DNA of 64,000 bases from Rothia nasimurium (GCF_928392795.1 NZ_CAKMTJ010000006.1:62001-126000), one strand, 5' to 3'; numbered from the stretch's first letter, positions 35,420 through 45,155 are shown. The notes: generated by a model not told the origin, from the letters alone. Numbers and translations are program-made.

Positions 35420-35564
35420 CTCTTCTCTACCTTTCTCGGGTTTACAAGACTTGTCGAAACAATGGCTGTAGCAGGCTCGCAGCGAGCGCGAGCCTGCGAA
35501 GCCCTTTGAACACATCAGATACACTTCCTCCAATCTACCCCAGGTAACTGGCAAACAGGACATG

Positions 35565-35597
35565 AAAAAGCCCGCCCGGCAGGCTGCCAGGCGGGCA
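35565..35597 (-). terminator. lysS terminator
   Basis: On the minus strand GCCCGCCTGGCA, a short loop, TGCCGGGCGGGC and then TTTTTC follow the lysS stop by about 20 bp. It is a standard intrinsic terminator. Confidence 0.88.
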
Positions 35598-35615
35598 CAA
35601 GAGCGTTAGGACGTT

Positions 35616-37136
35616 TTACTCAGCTTCGGGCTTCATCAGCGGGAAGAGAATGGTCTCGCGGATACCTACGCCGGTGAAGAGCATAATCAGGCGGTCGATG
35701 CCCAAGCCCAGGCCGCCCATGGGGGGCGCACCGTATTCCAGGGCTCGCAGGAAGTCGTCGTCGAGCTGCATGGCTTCGTCATCGCCACCGGCAGCCAGCT
35801 TGGACTGCTCTGTGAGGCGCTCCCGCTGAATCACGGGGTCGATGAGCTCGGAGAAGGCGGTGCCTCGCTCCATACCGCCGATAATCAGGTCCCAGGCCTC
35901 AATCAGGTTGGCCTCGGAGCGGTGCTGACGGGCCAACGGCTGGGCTGAGGGCGGGTAGTCGTAGACGAAGGTGGGGTTAATCAGGGTGGGCTCCACGATT
36001 TCGCCGAAGAGCTCAACGACTAGCTTCTCGGCGTCCCACTTGGGGTCAACGGGGACCTCGTGCTTCTCGGCGATAGCGCGCAGTTCTTCTGCGGTGGTGG
36101 CGGGGGTAATCTCAACGCCCACGGCCTCGGACAGGCCGGGGTAGACGCCCAGCCACTTCCATTCGCCGGTCAGATCGATGGTGCCGGCTTCGGTTTCGAT
36201 CTGGTGTACGCCCACAGCGTCGGCGCAGGCCATGATGATTTCCTGCATGCGCTTGGCCATGACGAACTGGTCGGCGTAGGCCTCGTAGCATTCCAGGGTG
36301 GTGAATTCGGGGCTGTGGGTGGAGTCTACGCCCTCGTTGCGGAAGACACGGCCGATTTCGTAGACGCGTTCCAGGCCGCCTACCTCAGCGCGCTTGAGGA
36401 AGAGCTCGGTGGCGATGCGCAGGGTCATGGGCTGGTCAAAAGCGTTCAGGTGGGTTTCGAAGGGGCGGGCTGCCGCACCACCGTGAATGAGCTGCAGGAT
36501 GGGGGTTTCTAGCTCGATGTAGCCGTGGTCGTTCAGCACGTTACGCACGGTCTGGGTGATCTTGGCGCGCTTGATGACCAGGTCGCGGGCTTCGTCGCGC
36601 ACCATCAGGTCGAGGTAGCGCTGGCGGACGCGGGTCTCTTCGTTTAGGTCGGAGTGCAGGTTGGGCATGGGGCGCAGGGCCTTGGATGCCATCTGCCATT
36701 CGTCCGCCATGATGGAGAGCTCGCCGCGGCGGGATGAGATGACCTCGCCCTTGACGAAGACGTGGTCACCCAGGTCAACCAGGGCCTTCCAGTCAGCCAG
36801 GGATTCTTCGCCCACGCTGGCCAGGGAGATCATGGCCTGGATGCGGGTGCCGTTGCCCTGCTGCAGGGAGGCGAAGCAGAGCTTACCGGTGTTGCGGACG
36901 AAGACGACGCGTCCGGCCACACCAACGATGTCGCCGGTGGTCTGGTCTGCTTCGAGCTTGCCGTCGTACTTCTCACGGATTTCGGTGATGGTGTGGGTGA
37001 CGGGGACGCCCACGGGGTAGGCTTCACGGCCAGATTCGAGCAGCTTGGCGCGCTTTTCGAGGCGAATCTGCATCTGCTCTGAGACGCCGTGGTCGAAGGC
37101 GGTGGTTTCGGCGGGGGTGTTGCCCTGTTCAGTCAA
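35616..37136 (-). CDS. lysS: lysyl-tRNA synthetase (class II)
   Basis: This 506-aa class II aminoacyl-tRNA synthetase charges tRNA-Lys. It has an N-terminal OB fold with VAGRVVFVRNTGKLCFA, motif 1 (ETPILQLIHGGAAARPF), motif 2 (YEIGRVFRNEGVDSTHSPEFT) and motif 3 (GLGLGIDRLIMLFTG). It lies 34 bp downstream of panC and probably shares its transcript. Confidence 0.96.
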   Translation of the reverse strand: MTEQGNTPAETTAFDHGVSEQMQIRLEKRAKLLESGREAYPVGVPVTHTITEIREKYDGKLEADQTTGDIVGVAGRVVFVRNTGKLCFASLQQGNGTRIQAMISLASVGEESLADWKALVDLGDHVFVKGEVISSRRGELSIMADEWQMASKALRPMPNLHSDLNEETRVRQRYLDLMVRDEARDLVIKRAKITQTVRNVLNDHGYIELETPILQLIHGGAAARPFETHLNAFDQPMTLRIATELFLKRAEVGGLERVYEIGRVFRNEGVDSTHSPEFTTLECYEAYADQFVMAKRMQEIIMACADAVGVHQIETEAGTIDLTGEWKWLGVYPGLSEAVGVEITPATTAEELRAIAEKHEVPVDPKWDAEKLVVELFGEIVEPTLINPTFVYDYPPSAQPLARQHRSEANLIEAWDLIIGGMERGTAFSELIDPVIQRERLTEQSKLAAGGDDEAMQLDDDFLRALEYGAPPMGGLGLGIDRLIMLFTGVGIRETILFPLMKPEAE

Positions 37137-37170
37137 TGATGTACCTGTTCTTAGGTTGGGTATAGAGGTC

Positions 37171-38088
37171 TTAGTTGATTTCCATGTTATCGATGAGGCG
37201 GGTGGAGCCCACGTAGGCTGCCACGAGCGCTAGCACACGTGCCTGTTCGCTCTGGGGGGCCTCAAAGGTGTCGGTGTCGACGACTTCGAGGTAGTCCAGG
37301 TGCACTCCGTCGGTGCTGTCGATGGCGGTACGGGCCTGGGCGACGTCCTCTGTGCTCAAGCTGCCGGTAATGTACTTTTCGCGCAGGGTTGCCAGGGTGC
37401 GGGAAAGCACCAGGGCCGCTTCGCGTTCTTCAGCGTTCAGGTACTGGTTGCGCGAGGAGAGGGCAAGGCCGTCGTCCGCACGTACCACGGGCACAGGCTT
37501 GATGGTGACATCGTGGTTGAAGTCCTTGACCATGCGCTGAATGAGGGCCAGCTGCTGGGCGTCCTTCTGCCCGAAGTAGGCGTTGAGGTTAGCCTCCCCG
37601 ACCAGGGGCTTGAGGATATTGAAGAACTTATTGACTACGGTCAGCACCCCGTCGAAGTGGCCCGGGCGGGTCTTGCCCTCAAAGAGGGTACCCAGTTTGC
37701 CGGAGACCACGGTGATTTTGGGGTCGCCACCGGGGTACATGTCTTCAACGGTGGGGGCGAAAATGACGTCGACACCAGCTTCAGCTGCCAGGGCGGCATC
37801 GGCTTCGAGGGTGCGAGGGTAGCGGTCGTAGTCTTCGTTGGGCCCGAACTGGAGGGGGTTCACAAAGATAGAGAGCACCACAACATCGTTCTGTTCGCGG
37901 GCACGGCGAATCAGGGTGGCGTGCCCATCGTGCAGGGCACCCATGGTGGCTACATAGCCTACGGTGAGGGGCTTCTCTGCGGCGAGGGTTTCACCGGTGT
38001 CTCGGCGGCGACTGGCGGTGGTGAGGGCCAGCAGCATTTCGTTGCCAAGATCGGTGATGGTGTGTGCGATGGGGGTTTGACTCGTCAC
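37171..38088 (-). CDS. panC: pantothenate synthetase PanC
   Basis: This 305-aa ATP-dependent ligase joins pantoate and beta-alanine. The HIGH-type motif is MGALHDGHATLIRRA, with GQKDAQQLALIQRM in the middle and the KMSKS-like loop LSSRNQYLN. The N-terminal about 40 residues are somewhat longer than usual. It lies between a DUF2520 dehydrogenase-like gene and lysS. Confidence 0.95.
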   Translation of the reverse strand: MTSQTPIAHTITDLGNEMLLALTTASRRRDTGETLAAEKPLTVGYVATMGALHDGHATLIRRAREQNDVVVLSIFVNPLQFGPNEDYDRYPRTLEADAALAAEAGVDVIFAPTVEDMYPGGDPKITVVSGKLGTLFEGKTRPGHFDGVLTVVNKFFNILKPLVGEANLNAYFGQKDAQQLALIQRMVKDFNHDVTIKPVPVVRADDGLALSSRNQYLNAEEREAALVLSRTLATLREKYITGSLSTEDVAQARTAIDSTDGVHLDYLEVVDTDTFEAPQSEQARVLALVAAYVGSTRLIDNMEIN

Positions 38089-38127
38089 GGTGGTGAGGGG
38101 TCCTTTCGTGTTTTGCGCCCTCCTAGT

Positions 38128-39030
38128 TTACCCGGCGAGCGCTTTAAGCACAGCCTGGTAGCTCTCATCGGTGAGGGCGCCGCGGCTGTGGGCACGTTCG
38201 GCGGTGGCGCGGGCCAGGGCCAGGTAGGCGGCGGGGACGTCGTCGGCGTTTTCTTCGAGTGCGTAGCTGGCTAGGGTTTGGGCGTGGGCCGCAACGGTGT
38301 GGGCGTCTCCGCGGGCGACGGGGCCGGTAAGGGCGCTATCGCCGTTGGCGAGGGCGTTGTCGAGGGATGCTCTGAGCAGGGGCTCTATGTAGCGGGCTGG
38401 GTTTTCGATGCCGATGGAGGCCAGGATTTGGAGGGCCTGGCCGATGATGGTAACCAGGTGGTTGGAGCCGTGGGCAAGGGCAGCGTGGTAGAGGGGGCGG
38501 TCGCCTTCGGCTATCAGGACGGGCTCTCCCCCCATCTCAACGACCAGGGCCTGAGCGATGGGGGTGAAGGGGGCTGGGCCGGTGACGCCGAAGCTGGTGT
38601 TGGCCAGGCGGGGCAGGTCGAGGGAGAGGCCGGTGAAGGTCATGGCCGGGTGGATGGCTAGGCCGATAGCTCCCTGAGCGGTGGCGGGGGCAAGGACGGA
38701 GGTGCCGTGCCGCCCTGAGGTGTGGATGAGGATTTGCCCGGGGCGCCAGCCATCGGTTTCGGCTATACCTTTAACTAGATCAGGCAGAGCATCATCGGGT
38801 ACGGCCAGGAGCACCACTTCACTGGTGGTAATGATCTCTGGGATGGTGGAGACGGGGACGCCGGGGAGCAGAGCCTCAGCCCGGGTACGGGAGGCTTCTG
38901 AGACGGCATGGACGCCGGTAATCAGGTGCCCAGCGGCACGGAGGGCTGCGCCGAGCACGGCCCCCACCTTGCCTGCTGAGATTACGCCGATGCCCAGGCG
39001 GGCGGGCTTAAGATGGTTGCTGGTTTGCAC
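38128..39030 (-). CDS. Rossmann-like/DUF2520 dehydrogenase-like protein
   Basis: This 300-aa protein has an N-terminal NAD(P)-binding fold (LGIGVISAGKVGAVLGAAL, residues 12-30; VVLLAVPDDAL near 75) and a helical DUF2520 C-terminal domain (YHAALAHGSNHLVTI). It resembles 6-phosphogluconate-dehydrogenase-type enzymes such as ketopantoate reductase. It sits 39 bp upstream of panC in the same direction and no panE or panB is in the window, so a role as ketopantoate reductase is an attractive but unproven guess. Confidence 0.8.
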   Translation of the reverse strand: MQTSNHLKPARLGIGVISAGKVGAVLGAALRAAGHLITGVHAVSEASRTRAEALLPGVPVSTIPEIITTSEVVLLAVPDDALPDLVKGIAETDGWRPGQILIHTSGRHGTSVLAPATAQGAIGLAIHPAMTFTGLSLDLPRLANTSFGVTGPAPFTPIAQALVVEMGGEPVLIAEGDRPLYHAALAHGSNHLVTIIGQALQILASIGIENPARYIEPLLRASLDNALANGDSALTGPVARGDAHTVAAHAQTLASYALEENADDVPAAYLALARATAERAHSRGALTDESYQAVLKALAG

Positions 39031-39082
39031 GGGGCACCTTTCTGTCTGCGTCCTGCCTGCTTAGTTTACCGGGGGCAGTCTC

Positions 39083-40459
39083 TTACCGGGTACGGCCTTT
39101 ACTGTAGTGCTGCCCAAGACGCCACAGGCAGAAGGCTAGGGGAATAAGTAGCCCTTGAATAGTGCCACTAAAAACGGCCAGCGCAACCACCCCAATCTGA
39201 AAAGCAACGGTACTCGCAGCTACCAGAGGCTGAACCGGAACCACTAATCCCGACGGCAGGGCAACGACAAGGCTGTAGTCGTATTCCTGTAGAGGGTCAG
39301 TCTCTCCTAGCGCCACGGCAATCCCGAAAAAGAGAGCAGCACCCGTAATAATGCCCGGAAGCTGAAAGATGATGGTCATTGCCACGGCATAGATTACCGT
39401 AGCAACACCAGCGCCCACGATAAACCCCAACAAGGTTGAAAAATAAGGAGCTGTAAGCCACTGCCGAAGAGGCAGCTGGGCTGACCATTCCCGCGGTAGC
39501 CAGCGGTAGAAGAAGGCAATCAACCAGACACCTACAATCGTTACGATACCGATGCCAGACGCTCCGAAACCGACCCCCACAAAGATTCCCAGAGGGATAC
39601 TCAGTAGGGTAATGAGAACGAGCGGGGCCAGGCTATCAGCTAAAGCAGCCAGCGATAGAAGGTAAGGACGAGAGTTCACAAGCTTTCTGCGGAAGGTACC
39701 GCCCTGCCCACCATAGTAGCGGTAACCCTGTGCTCCGCTGAGATTACGGACGGCGTATAGAAGCAGCGTGCTTCTCCCAAACCCCTGAGTAGCAGCAACC
39801 CGTTCCAGAGGACTATTCTGAGCTGAAATAACGAACACAAGAGCTACAAGTATTCCGAGGGACAGAACAAGCACTCCAAGACAGTAGATTAAAGCAACGT
39901 TTGCGCTTATGACTGAATCGGTGGTCGTAGCGATGAGCAATAGAAGACCCGTAACCGCTGCCAGACCTGCCCAGGCCAAAAGAAACTTTAGCCGTCCCAG
40001 TAGCTGCGCCGCAGCCATACCGTGCAGCATAAGCACCCCAAACGCGACAGCGCCCAGTGCCGTTCCCACCAACCAAGTCACCGAGAGCGGCGCAAAAATA
40101 GTCGCTAGCATTACGGAGAGCAGGACCCACGTGCCTAAAGCAACCCATATAGCCCGAAAATGCCAGGGATTACGGCTGGGATATGAAAGTCCAGAGTAAC
40201 GCCAAAAGAGGTCAGCCGGCGAGTAAGCCAGCGGTCCCAACTGATAAAAGAGCCAGACTAGCCCAGCTCCAGCAATCAGCAGACCGCCCATAAAGAAACC
40301 GGGCGCTTGGAAATCTTCTAATGTGAAATATAGGTAGGATCCTCGAACCTGACGCAGGGAGACGCTGAATGACCCTGCAAGAGCAAGCCAGAAAACCAGG
40401 TAGAAAAATACCTTATAGACCGCACCGAGCCGATACCCTAACGTCCTGAGCGCTACCAT
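39083..40459 (-). CDS. polytopic membrane protein, partner of ABC ATPase
   Basis: This 458-aa protein has about 11-12 hydrophobic helices and few polar loops. It has no EAA loop, so it is not a classic import permease. It resembles the large integral membrane proteins encoded with exporter-type ATPases in actinobacteria. Its start overlaps the ATPase gene by 7 bp, which makes the two partners likely. The substrate is unknown. Confidence 0.65.
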   Translation of the reverse strand: MVALRTLGYRLGAVYKVFFYLVFWLALAGSFSVSLRQVRGSYLYFTLEDFQAPGFFMGGLLIAGAGLVWLFYQLGPLAYSPADLFWRYSGLSYPSRNPWHFRAIWVALGTWVLLSVMLATIFAPLSVTWLVGTALGAVAFGVLMLHGMAAAQLLGRLKFLLAWAGLAAVTGLLLLIATTTDSVISANVALIYCLGVLVLSLGILVALVFVISAQNSPLERVAATQGFGRSTLLLYAVRNLSGAQGYRYYGGQGGTFRRKLVNSRPYLLSLAALADSLAPLVLITLLSIPLGIFVGVGFGASGIGIVTIVGVWLIAFFYRWLPREWSAQLPLRQWLTAPYFSTLLGFIVGAGVATVIYAVAMTIIFQLPGIITGAALFFGIAVALGETDPLQEYDYSLVVALPSGLVVPVQPLVAASTVAFQIGVVALAVFSGTIQGLLIPLAFCLWRLGQHYSKGRTR

Positions 40460-41157
40460 GCGTTCTCGGCCGCCAGACCCAGCCCATCAGTCTCCAACGG
40501 AAACACCAAATTTTTAGTTCCTGGCAACGCGTTAAGCTCCGGGTCATGTGTGGCTATACAAACCGCTGCCCCAGCAGAGACTGTAGACTCCGCCCACTGA
40601 GCAATCCACTGCACTCCAGCAGTATCAAGACGCTTTTCTGGCTCGTCCAAAAAGTAGTAACGGGCAGGACGGAGCAACAAGGACGCAAGGCGGGAGCGTT
40701 GCTCCTGGCCAGAGCTCAGGGTGTGTGGTTCTCTGTCATAAGCCTGGGGTACTCCAAGTTCTTCTAGCGCCTGACGCACGCTCATACGCTGAGAAGAAGC
40801 CATTCCCAGCTTTTGAGCGATTTTAGGGCCTTCATCGGCCAGTATTTCAAGATGCTGCCCTACGGTTAGGCCGGGAAGCCACCCCAGCGCGTCGTTGAGC
40901 CCAAAAACCTGTAAACGGAAGGCCTCAGACGCAGAGGTCACCGGTGCCCCATCAATGAGCACCTGCCCTTCGGTTAAATCTTGATGCAGAAGAAGACAGC
41001 TCATGAGGGTCGACTTACCGGAACCGTTAGGGCCAGTCAAAGTGTAATACACTCCTGGCTCCAGCGTGACAGAAGCACCAGAGAAAATAACATTCTCGTC
41101 AAAGGCTTTGGACCCCTGATTTAGTTGAAGCGCAGGAACCTTTGTAGGTAAACCCAT
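40453..41157 (-). CDS. ABC transporter ATP-binding protein
   Basis: This 234-aa exporter-type ATPase has Walker A TGPNGSGKST (about residues 38-47), signature LSSGQEQRSRLA, Walker B YYFLDEPEKRLD and switch His in ATHDPE. The variant signature (SSGQ) is common among actinobacterial exporters. It is sandwiched between overlapping genes for a membrane protein and a PH-domain protein. Confidence 0.88.
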   Translation of the reverse strand: MGLPTKVPALQLNQGSKAFDENVIFSGASVTLEPGVYYTLTGPNGSGKSTLMSCLLLHQDLTEGQVLIDGAPVTSASEAFRLQVFGLNDALGWLPGLTVGQHLEILADEGPKIAQKLGMASSQRMSVRQALEELGVPQAYDREPHTLSSGQEQRSRLASLLLRPARYYFLDEPEKRLDTAGVQWIAQWAESTVSAGAAVCIATHDPELNALPGTKNLVFPLETDGLGLAAENAW

Positions 41158-42815
41158 CAGTTTCCTATCTCAGTATCGGGCAGAGGTAGGAGCTCATAGG
41201 GCGGTAATTGCGAAGACGTATCGGAGGCTTTCCCGGCGTCCGCAGACGTCGGCGCAGGTGCAGGCGCAACCCCTAGCTGAGCCAGGCGGATAGCCAGGGC
41301 GCGGGCGACCTCGGCGTCCGCGTTATGCACCGCGGTGGGCAGGGTTCCCCCGGCGACCCGCAAGGACAGGTGGGCCAGCCCAGCCCGCTTCTGTAGGGGC
41401 CCCTGGCTCAGTTCAAGGCTCTGCACCTTGCTGTGCGGGACGAAGGAGAGACGACGCACCCAGCGTCCAGATCTCACCAGCAGGAGCAGGGGTGTTACCG
41501 CAAAGCCGTTGCGGCGGTAGGTCAGGGGGTCAAACCAGCGGGCAGACGCCGGGGAGACTGTAAAGCCCTGATCGGTGCCGCTACCTGCCAAACCGGCCAT
41601 GAGCTGGGCAGGCGAAACACCGCCGTCCTGCTGGGCCGGCACCACCAGGGGGAGCACCCGCATCACGTCATCAAGGGTGCCTACCGGGAGCAGCTCACCG
41701 GCAAACTCACCCTGTCCCTCGCCCTTACCGAGCAGGGTCACCTTGACCCGGTACCAGCCGGTTATACGCCAGAGCAAGGGTTGCTCTACCGAAATACGCT
41801 GGACGCGCCCCTCGGGTAGGGTCTGGGTGGTGGTATCGGTAAAGCCAAAGCGGGTTTTCAGCCCGTCCGGGCTGGTGGAGAGCGAAAAGTTAAAACCGGT
41901 GTTAAAGCGCTTCCAGGTGCTCGAGACGATAGCCAGGATAACAGCCGCGTTCGAGGCAAATATAGCGCCCAAGGACATCTCTGCCCAGAGCATGAGGCCG
42001 CCCAGGCTCAGCAGGAAGAGAAGACCCACAAGCCAGCCCAGGCTCAGCACCATGGACCCTAATAACCGCGCTACCGGTACCTTGACAATCAGCTGCTCGC
42101 CGGCGTCCTTAACCCCCAGAAAATTCTCGGTAAGATGGTCACCCAGGCGGTCTGCCATGTCGCGGTGGGCGGGCTGGTCGGCAGGAGCGGACGCCGGCGC
42201 CGGGGAGTCTGCCGCATCGGCTTTGAGGGTGCGCACCCGGGCTAGAAGCTGCTCGCGCAGGGCGCGGGCGTCGGCGTACTTGAGGAACTGCACCCGCAGG
42301 GCAGAAGAATCGCCGTCTGCCACGTCGAATTTAAGCTCTGCCAGGCCCAGCAGGCGGGCCATCAGGGGGCGGTTGACGTCGATAGACTGCACGCGGTCCA
42401 GCCGGGCCTTGCGCTCGGTTTTGAAGAGCATGCCGCTCTTGATGTAGACATTGCGGTCATCGACGGCAAAACGGTAAAAGAACCAGGTTGAGAGGAAGGG
42501 CAGTAACAAGATGAGGAAGAAGACGGCCAGCACGCCCAGGAACCAGAAGCCCCCGAAGATGCTCGTCCAGGAGAGAAGGACGGTGTCTGGCGGGCCGCTC
42601 TGCCCGAGTTCGCGCAGGTCAAGGGGTTCTTCCCCGGTGAAGAGGTCGTCGACCAGGTTGTTAGCGATGGTGTAGACGAACACGACGATAATCAGCCAGG
42701 CCCTCACCAGGGGTGAGAGCGGGTGGGCACGACGCCAGGTGAGGGCGGCTTCTTCGCGGGCGGTGATATCGGTGGAAACCGCCGGTGATTCTGAGGTGGG
42801 TACCTGTTCACTCAT
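41157..42815 (-). CDS. large bacterial PH-domain membrane protein (YdbT-like)
   Basis: This 552-aa membrane protein resembles B. subtilis YdbT, with several pairs of transmembrane helices, each followed by a bacterial PH (DUF304/bPH2) domain. PH-like strands include VYIKSGMLFKTERKARLDRVQSIDV near 115-140 and RRLSFVPHSKVQSLELSQG near the C-terminus. A Pro/Ala-rich linker lies at about 195-215. It overlaps the ATPase gene by one base and follows the small PH-domain gene directly. Role uncertain; a link to envelope stress or lipids is inferred for the family. Confidence 0.8.
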   Translation of the reverse strand: MSEQVPTSESPAVSTDITAREEAALTWRRAHPLSPLVRAWLIIVVFVYTIANNLVDDLFTGEEPLDLRELGQSGPPDTVLLSWTSIFGGFWFLGVLAVFFLILLLPFLSTWFFYRFAVDDRNVYIKSGMLFKTERKARLDRVQSIDVNRPLMARLLGLAELKFDVADGDSSALRVQFLKYADARALREQLLARVRTLKADAADSPAPASAPADQPAHRDMADRLGDHLTENFLGVKDAGEQLIVKVPVARLLGSMVLSLGWLVGLLFLLSLGGLMLWAEMSLGAIFASNAAVILAIVSSTWKRFNTGFNFSLSTSPDGLKTRFGFTDTTTQTLPEGRVQRISVEQPLLWRITGWYRVKVTLLGKGEGQGEFAGELLPVGTLDDVMRVLPLVVPAQQDGGVSPAQLMAGLAGSGTDQGFTVSPASARWFDPLTYRRNGFAVTPLLLLVRSGRWVRRLSFVPHSKVQSLELSQGPLQKRAGLAHLSLRVAGGTLPTAVHNADAEVARALAIRLAQLGVAPAPAPTSADAGKASDTSSQLPPYELLPLPDTEIGN

Positions 42816-43373
42816 TTAGAGGCCTGCCATTCTGGCATCTGACAGGTCGGTGAGAACCTCGCGCAGCTGGTCAGCATCGCTCTTGGCCAGGCCCGGAATG
42901 GTGATGCTGTTGGCCGCGGTTTTTACCTCGACGCTGGCCAGGGAGAGCGCGTTTTCAAGGGGACCGGAGGAAACATCGACGTACTGGATACGGCCGTAGG
43001 GCACGGCGGTGACCGAGCGGAAGAGCAGGCCAGAGCGCTTGAGCAGGTGGTCAGTACGTTCGCTGTAGCCGATTGCCTGCACCCGGCGCTTAACCAGCAC
43101 CAGAGCCCACACGCGCCAGATAAGCACCAGACCGAACAGACCCCAGTAGGCCCAGGGCGCCCAGTTCCAGCTCTCCACCACAAGCGTCATGATAAGCGGC
43201 AAGGACGCCAGCCCCAAGAGAATGACAGACCAGACGAGAGAGGTAATGAGCTTAACCCGAACGTACTTGGGCGAGACCCGCTTCCAGCTGACCTCGGGCA
43301 GATCTATAGTCTGCTTGCCCAGGCCATCCAGGTCGAGCGGGGGCAGGGTAGGTGTAAATTGCGGCTCGTTCAT
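42816..43373 (-). CDS. small bacterial PH-domain membrane protein (YdbS-like)
   Basis: This 185-aa protein has two transmembrane helices (about residues 45-88) and a bacterial PH domain (RTDHLLKRSGLLFRSVTAVPYGRIQYVDVSSGPLE spans about 105-140). YdbS- and YdbT-like genes are normally adjacent, as here, where no base separates the two. It is the first gene of the four-gene PH/ABC cluster. Confidence 0.82.
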   Translation of the reverse strand: MNEPQFTPTLPPLDLDGLGKQTIDLPEVSWKRVSPKYVRVKLITSLVWSVILLGLASLPLIMTLVVESWNWAPWAYWGLFGLVLIWRVWALVLVKRRVQAIGYSERTDHLLKRSGLLFRSVTAVPYGRIQYVDVSSGPLENALSLASVEVKTAANSITIPGLAKSDADQLREVLTDLSDARMAGL

Positions 43374-43457
43374 GGTGCTCTCTCGTTACGTATACATGTC
43401 AGGGTGTGGTCTACACCATTATGGCACGGAGATGAGAAAGCTAAACCAAAGGTTACC

Positions 43458-43985
43458 TTATGACGAGGCGTCCGGCTTATTACGAGCCAAGGGGCCGGTC
43501 TGCGGGCGGGCCCCGCCGACCCCACCACCGGCGTCCTCATCCCCCGGAGGAATCTTGCACCAGTTCTCGGCGACGATACCGGCAACCAGCATCACCAGTC
43601 CGCCGGCTAAAGCGACGGAGCTTTCCACCAGCGGTTGCTCCGAAGCACGGGAGGTCAGCAGACCCAGCTGGTAGACCAGGATAGCCACCTGCCAGCCGGT
43701 CACCAGGGCGCCGGTGAGAGCCAGGGCCTGAGCGAAGACCGCTACACGGGCGGCCATGAGGGGGTTCATGGAACCGGCGTTCTTACGAGTCTCAACCCGG
43801 CTGAATTTGAGCACCTGCCGGGCGAAGTAGAGGGCCAGGGAGCCGAGAATCAGAGCCGCTACTACGGTCAGGGCGGGCAGGGAGAGCTCCGGTCCGCCAG
43901 AGCTCACGCTCAGGAAGTTCAGTACAGCACCGCTTGCAACCCCGACAGCCGCTAGGAGGGCAAGGGCTCGGCTTCGCAGTTTCAC
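43458..43985 (-). CDS. DUF3180 family membrane protein
   Basis: This 175-aa protein has four transmembrane helices (about residues 7-27, 35-55, 78-105 and 123-143) and a Gly/Pro-rich tail. DUF3180 proteins follow folK in many actinobacteria, as here with a 4-bp overlap. Conserved KNAGSMNPLMAARV lies before the third helix. Function unknown. Confidence 0.82.
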   Translation of the reverse strand: MKLRSRALALLAAVGVASGAVLNFLSVSSGGPELSLPALTVVAALILGSLALYFARQVLKFSRVETRKNAGSMNPLMAARVAVFAQALALTGALVTGWQVAILVYQLGLLTSRASEQPLVESSVALAGGLVMLVAGIVAENWCKIPPGDEDAGGGVGGARPQTGPLARNKPDASS

Positions 43986-44488
43986 GCGCAGACCACCGGG
44001 GCGGGGTGGAACTCGCGGATGCCACCGGCGTCCGCGGCATCATCTGCCAGCTGGCGCACTGATGAACCCAAAAGGAGGGCAGCGGGGTCCATACGGGCCC
44101 AGGGTTCCAGAACAAAGGCCCGTTCAGCAGCCCGCGGGTGGGGCAGGGTGAGGTCGGGGTCGTCCATCTCAAGTGAGGCGATATCGATGATGTCGATGTC
44201 GAGGGTGCGCGGGCCCCAGCGGACGTCGCGGGTGCGGTGGTGCTTCTGCTCAATCTGCTGGGTGTATTCCAGTAGCAGGAAGGGGCGCAGGCTGGTCTCA
44301 ATCTCGACCACCATGTTGGCGTAATCGGGCTGGCCAGCCGGGCCGCCCACGGGAGCTGTAATAGCGATAGGGGAAATCTTGGTTACCGCGATTTTCTCGT
44401 GGGAGCAGATATCACCAATCGCCTTGATGAGGGTGTCTTCGCTATCGCCCAGGTTAGAGCCCAGGGCAAGGATCGCTTTAACCGGCAT
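43982..44488 (-). CDS. folK: HPPK: 6-hydroxymethyldihydropterin pyrophosphokinase
   Basis: This 168-aa folate enzyme transfers pyrophosphate from ATP to 6-hydroxymethyl-7,8-dihydropterin. ALGSNLGDSEDTL at the start and RDVRWGPRTLDIDIIDI with TLPHPRAAERAFVL are the family signatures. It overlaps folB by 11 bp and the DUF3180 gene by 4 bp. Confidence 0.94.
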   Translation of the reverse strand: MPVKAILALGSNLGDSEDTLIKAIGDICSHEKIAVTKISPIAITAPVGGPAGQPDYANMVVEIETSLRPFLLLEYTQQIEQKHHRTRDVRWGPRTLDIDIIDIASLEMDDPDLTLPHPRAAERAFVLEPWARMDPAALLLGSSVRQLADDAADAGGIREFHPAPVVCA

Positions 44489-44894
44489 GCTTCTCCCTAA
44501 AAATCGTCACCGACACATCAGCGAAGGTCACCTCGATAGGGGCCTTGGGCTTGTGCACGGTTAGTTCAACCGCGAGCAGGGGGAACTTCTCGAGCACAGC
44601 GGCAGCGATACGCTCGGCCAGGGTTTCGATAAGGTCGAGGGATTCACCGGTCACGATTTCGCGGATTACCTCTGCTACTTCGGCATAGTTGACGGTGTGC
44701 GCGACGTTGTCGGTGGCGGCAGCCTGGGTGAAGTCCGTGAACATGGTGATATCGACGAAGAAGGGCTGCCCGGTCTGCTTCTCAGAGTCGAGTACGCCGT
44801 GGTAGCCCACGCTACCCACGCCAGTGAGCGTAATGCGGTCGGTACGGGAGTAATCTCGTTGGCCCGACGATGAGCTGTGATCGTGCATGGTCAC
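44478..44894 (-). CDS. folB: dihydroneopterin aldolase
   Basis: This 138-aa folate-pathway aldolase cleaves dihydroneopterin. Family features are VGYHGVLDSEKQTGQPF with the substrate-binding Glu, NYAEVAEVI, and IETLAERIAAAVL followed by VTVHKPKAPI-type strand near the C-terminus. The N-terminal 20 residues are a polar extension. A 261-bp gene-free gap separates it from folP. Confidence 0.93.
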   Translation of the reverse strand: MTMHDHSSSSGQRDYSRTDRITLTGVGSVGYHGVLDSEKQTGQPFFVDITMFTDFTQAAATDNVAHTVNYAEVAEVIREIVTGESLDLIETLAERIAAAVLEKFPLLAVELTVHKPKAPIEVTFADVSVTIFREKHAG

Positions 44895-45155
44895 CTTTCA
44901 CCGAGTCTGGTTCACCGGTGGTAGTTCAGGGTTGAAGCGCCGGTGCTTTGTAGCCATTATCCACGCCCCGGGGGCACTGCTCAGTGACCGCTGCGTGTGC
45001 CCTTAGACATACCTAAAGACAGCCTCACTCGGGTATTTGCTGGGAAAAGCGGTAGTTAAGCGGGCCTAAAGTACGACCTCTAAAGCGCTTAAAGTCACAA
45101 AGACATTTTCATTTATGACGCTTCTGTGTCGCACCCGGCTACAGCCCAGCTGCCC
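44895..45155. other. gap between folP and folB
   Basis: I see no gene or hairpin of note in these 261 bp. The gap suggests folB-folK-DUF3180 may have their own promoter. Confidence 0.4.
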
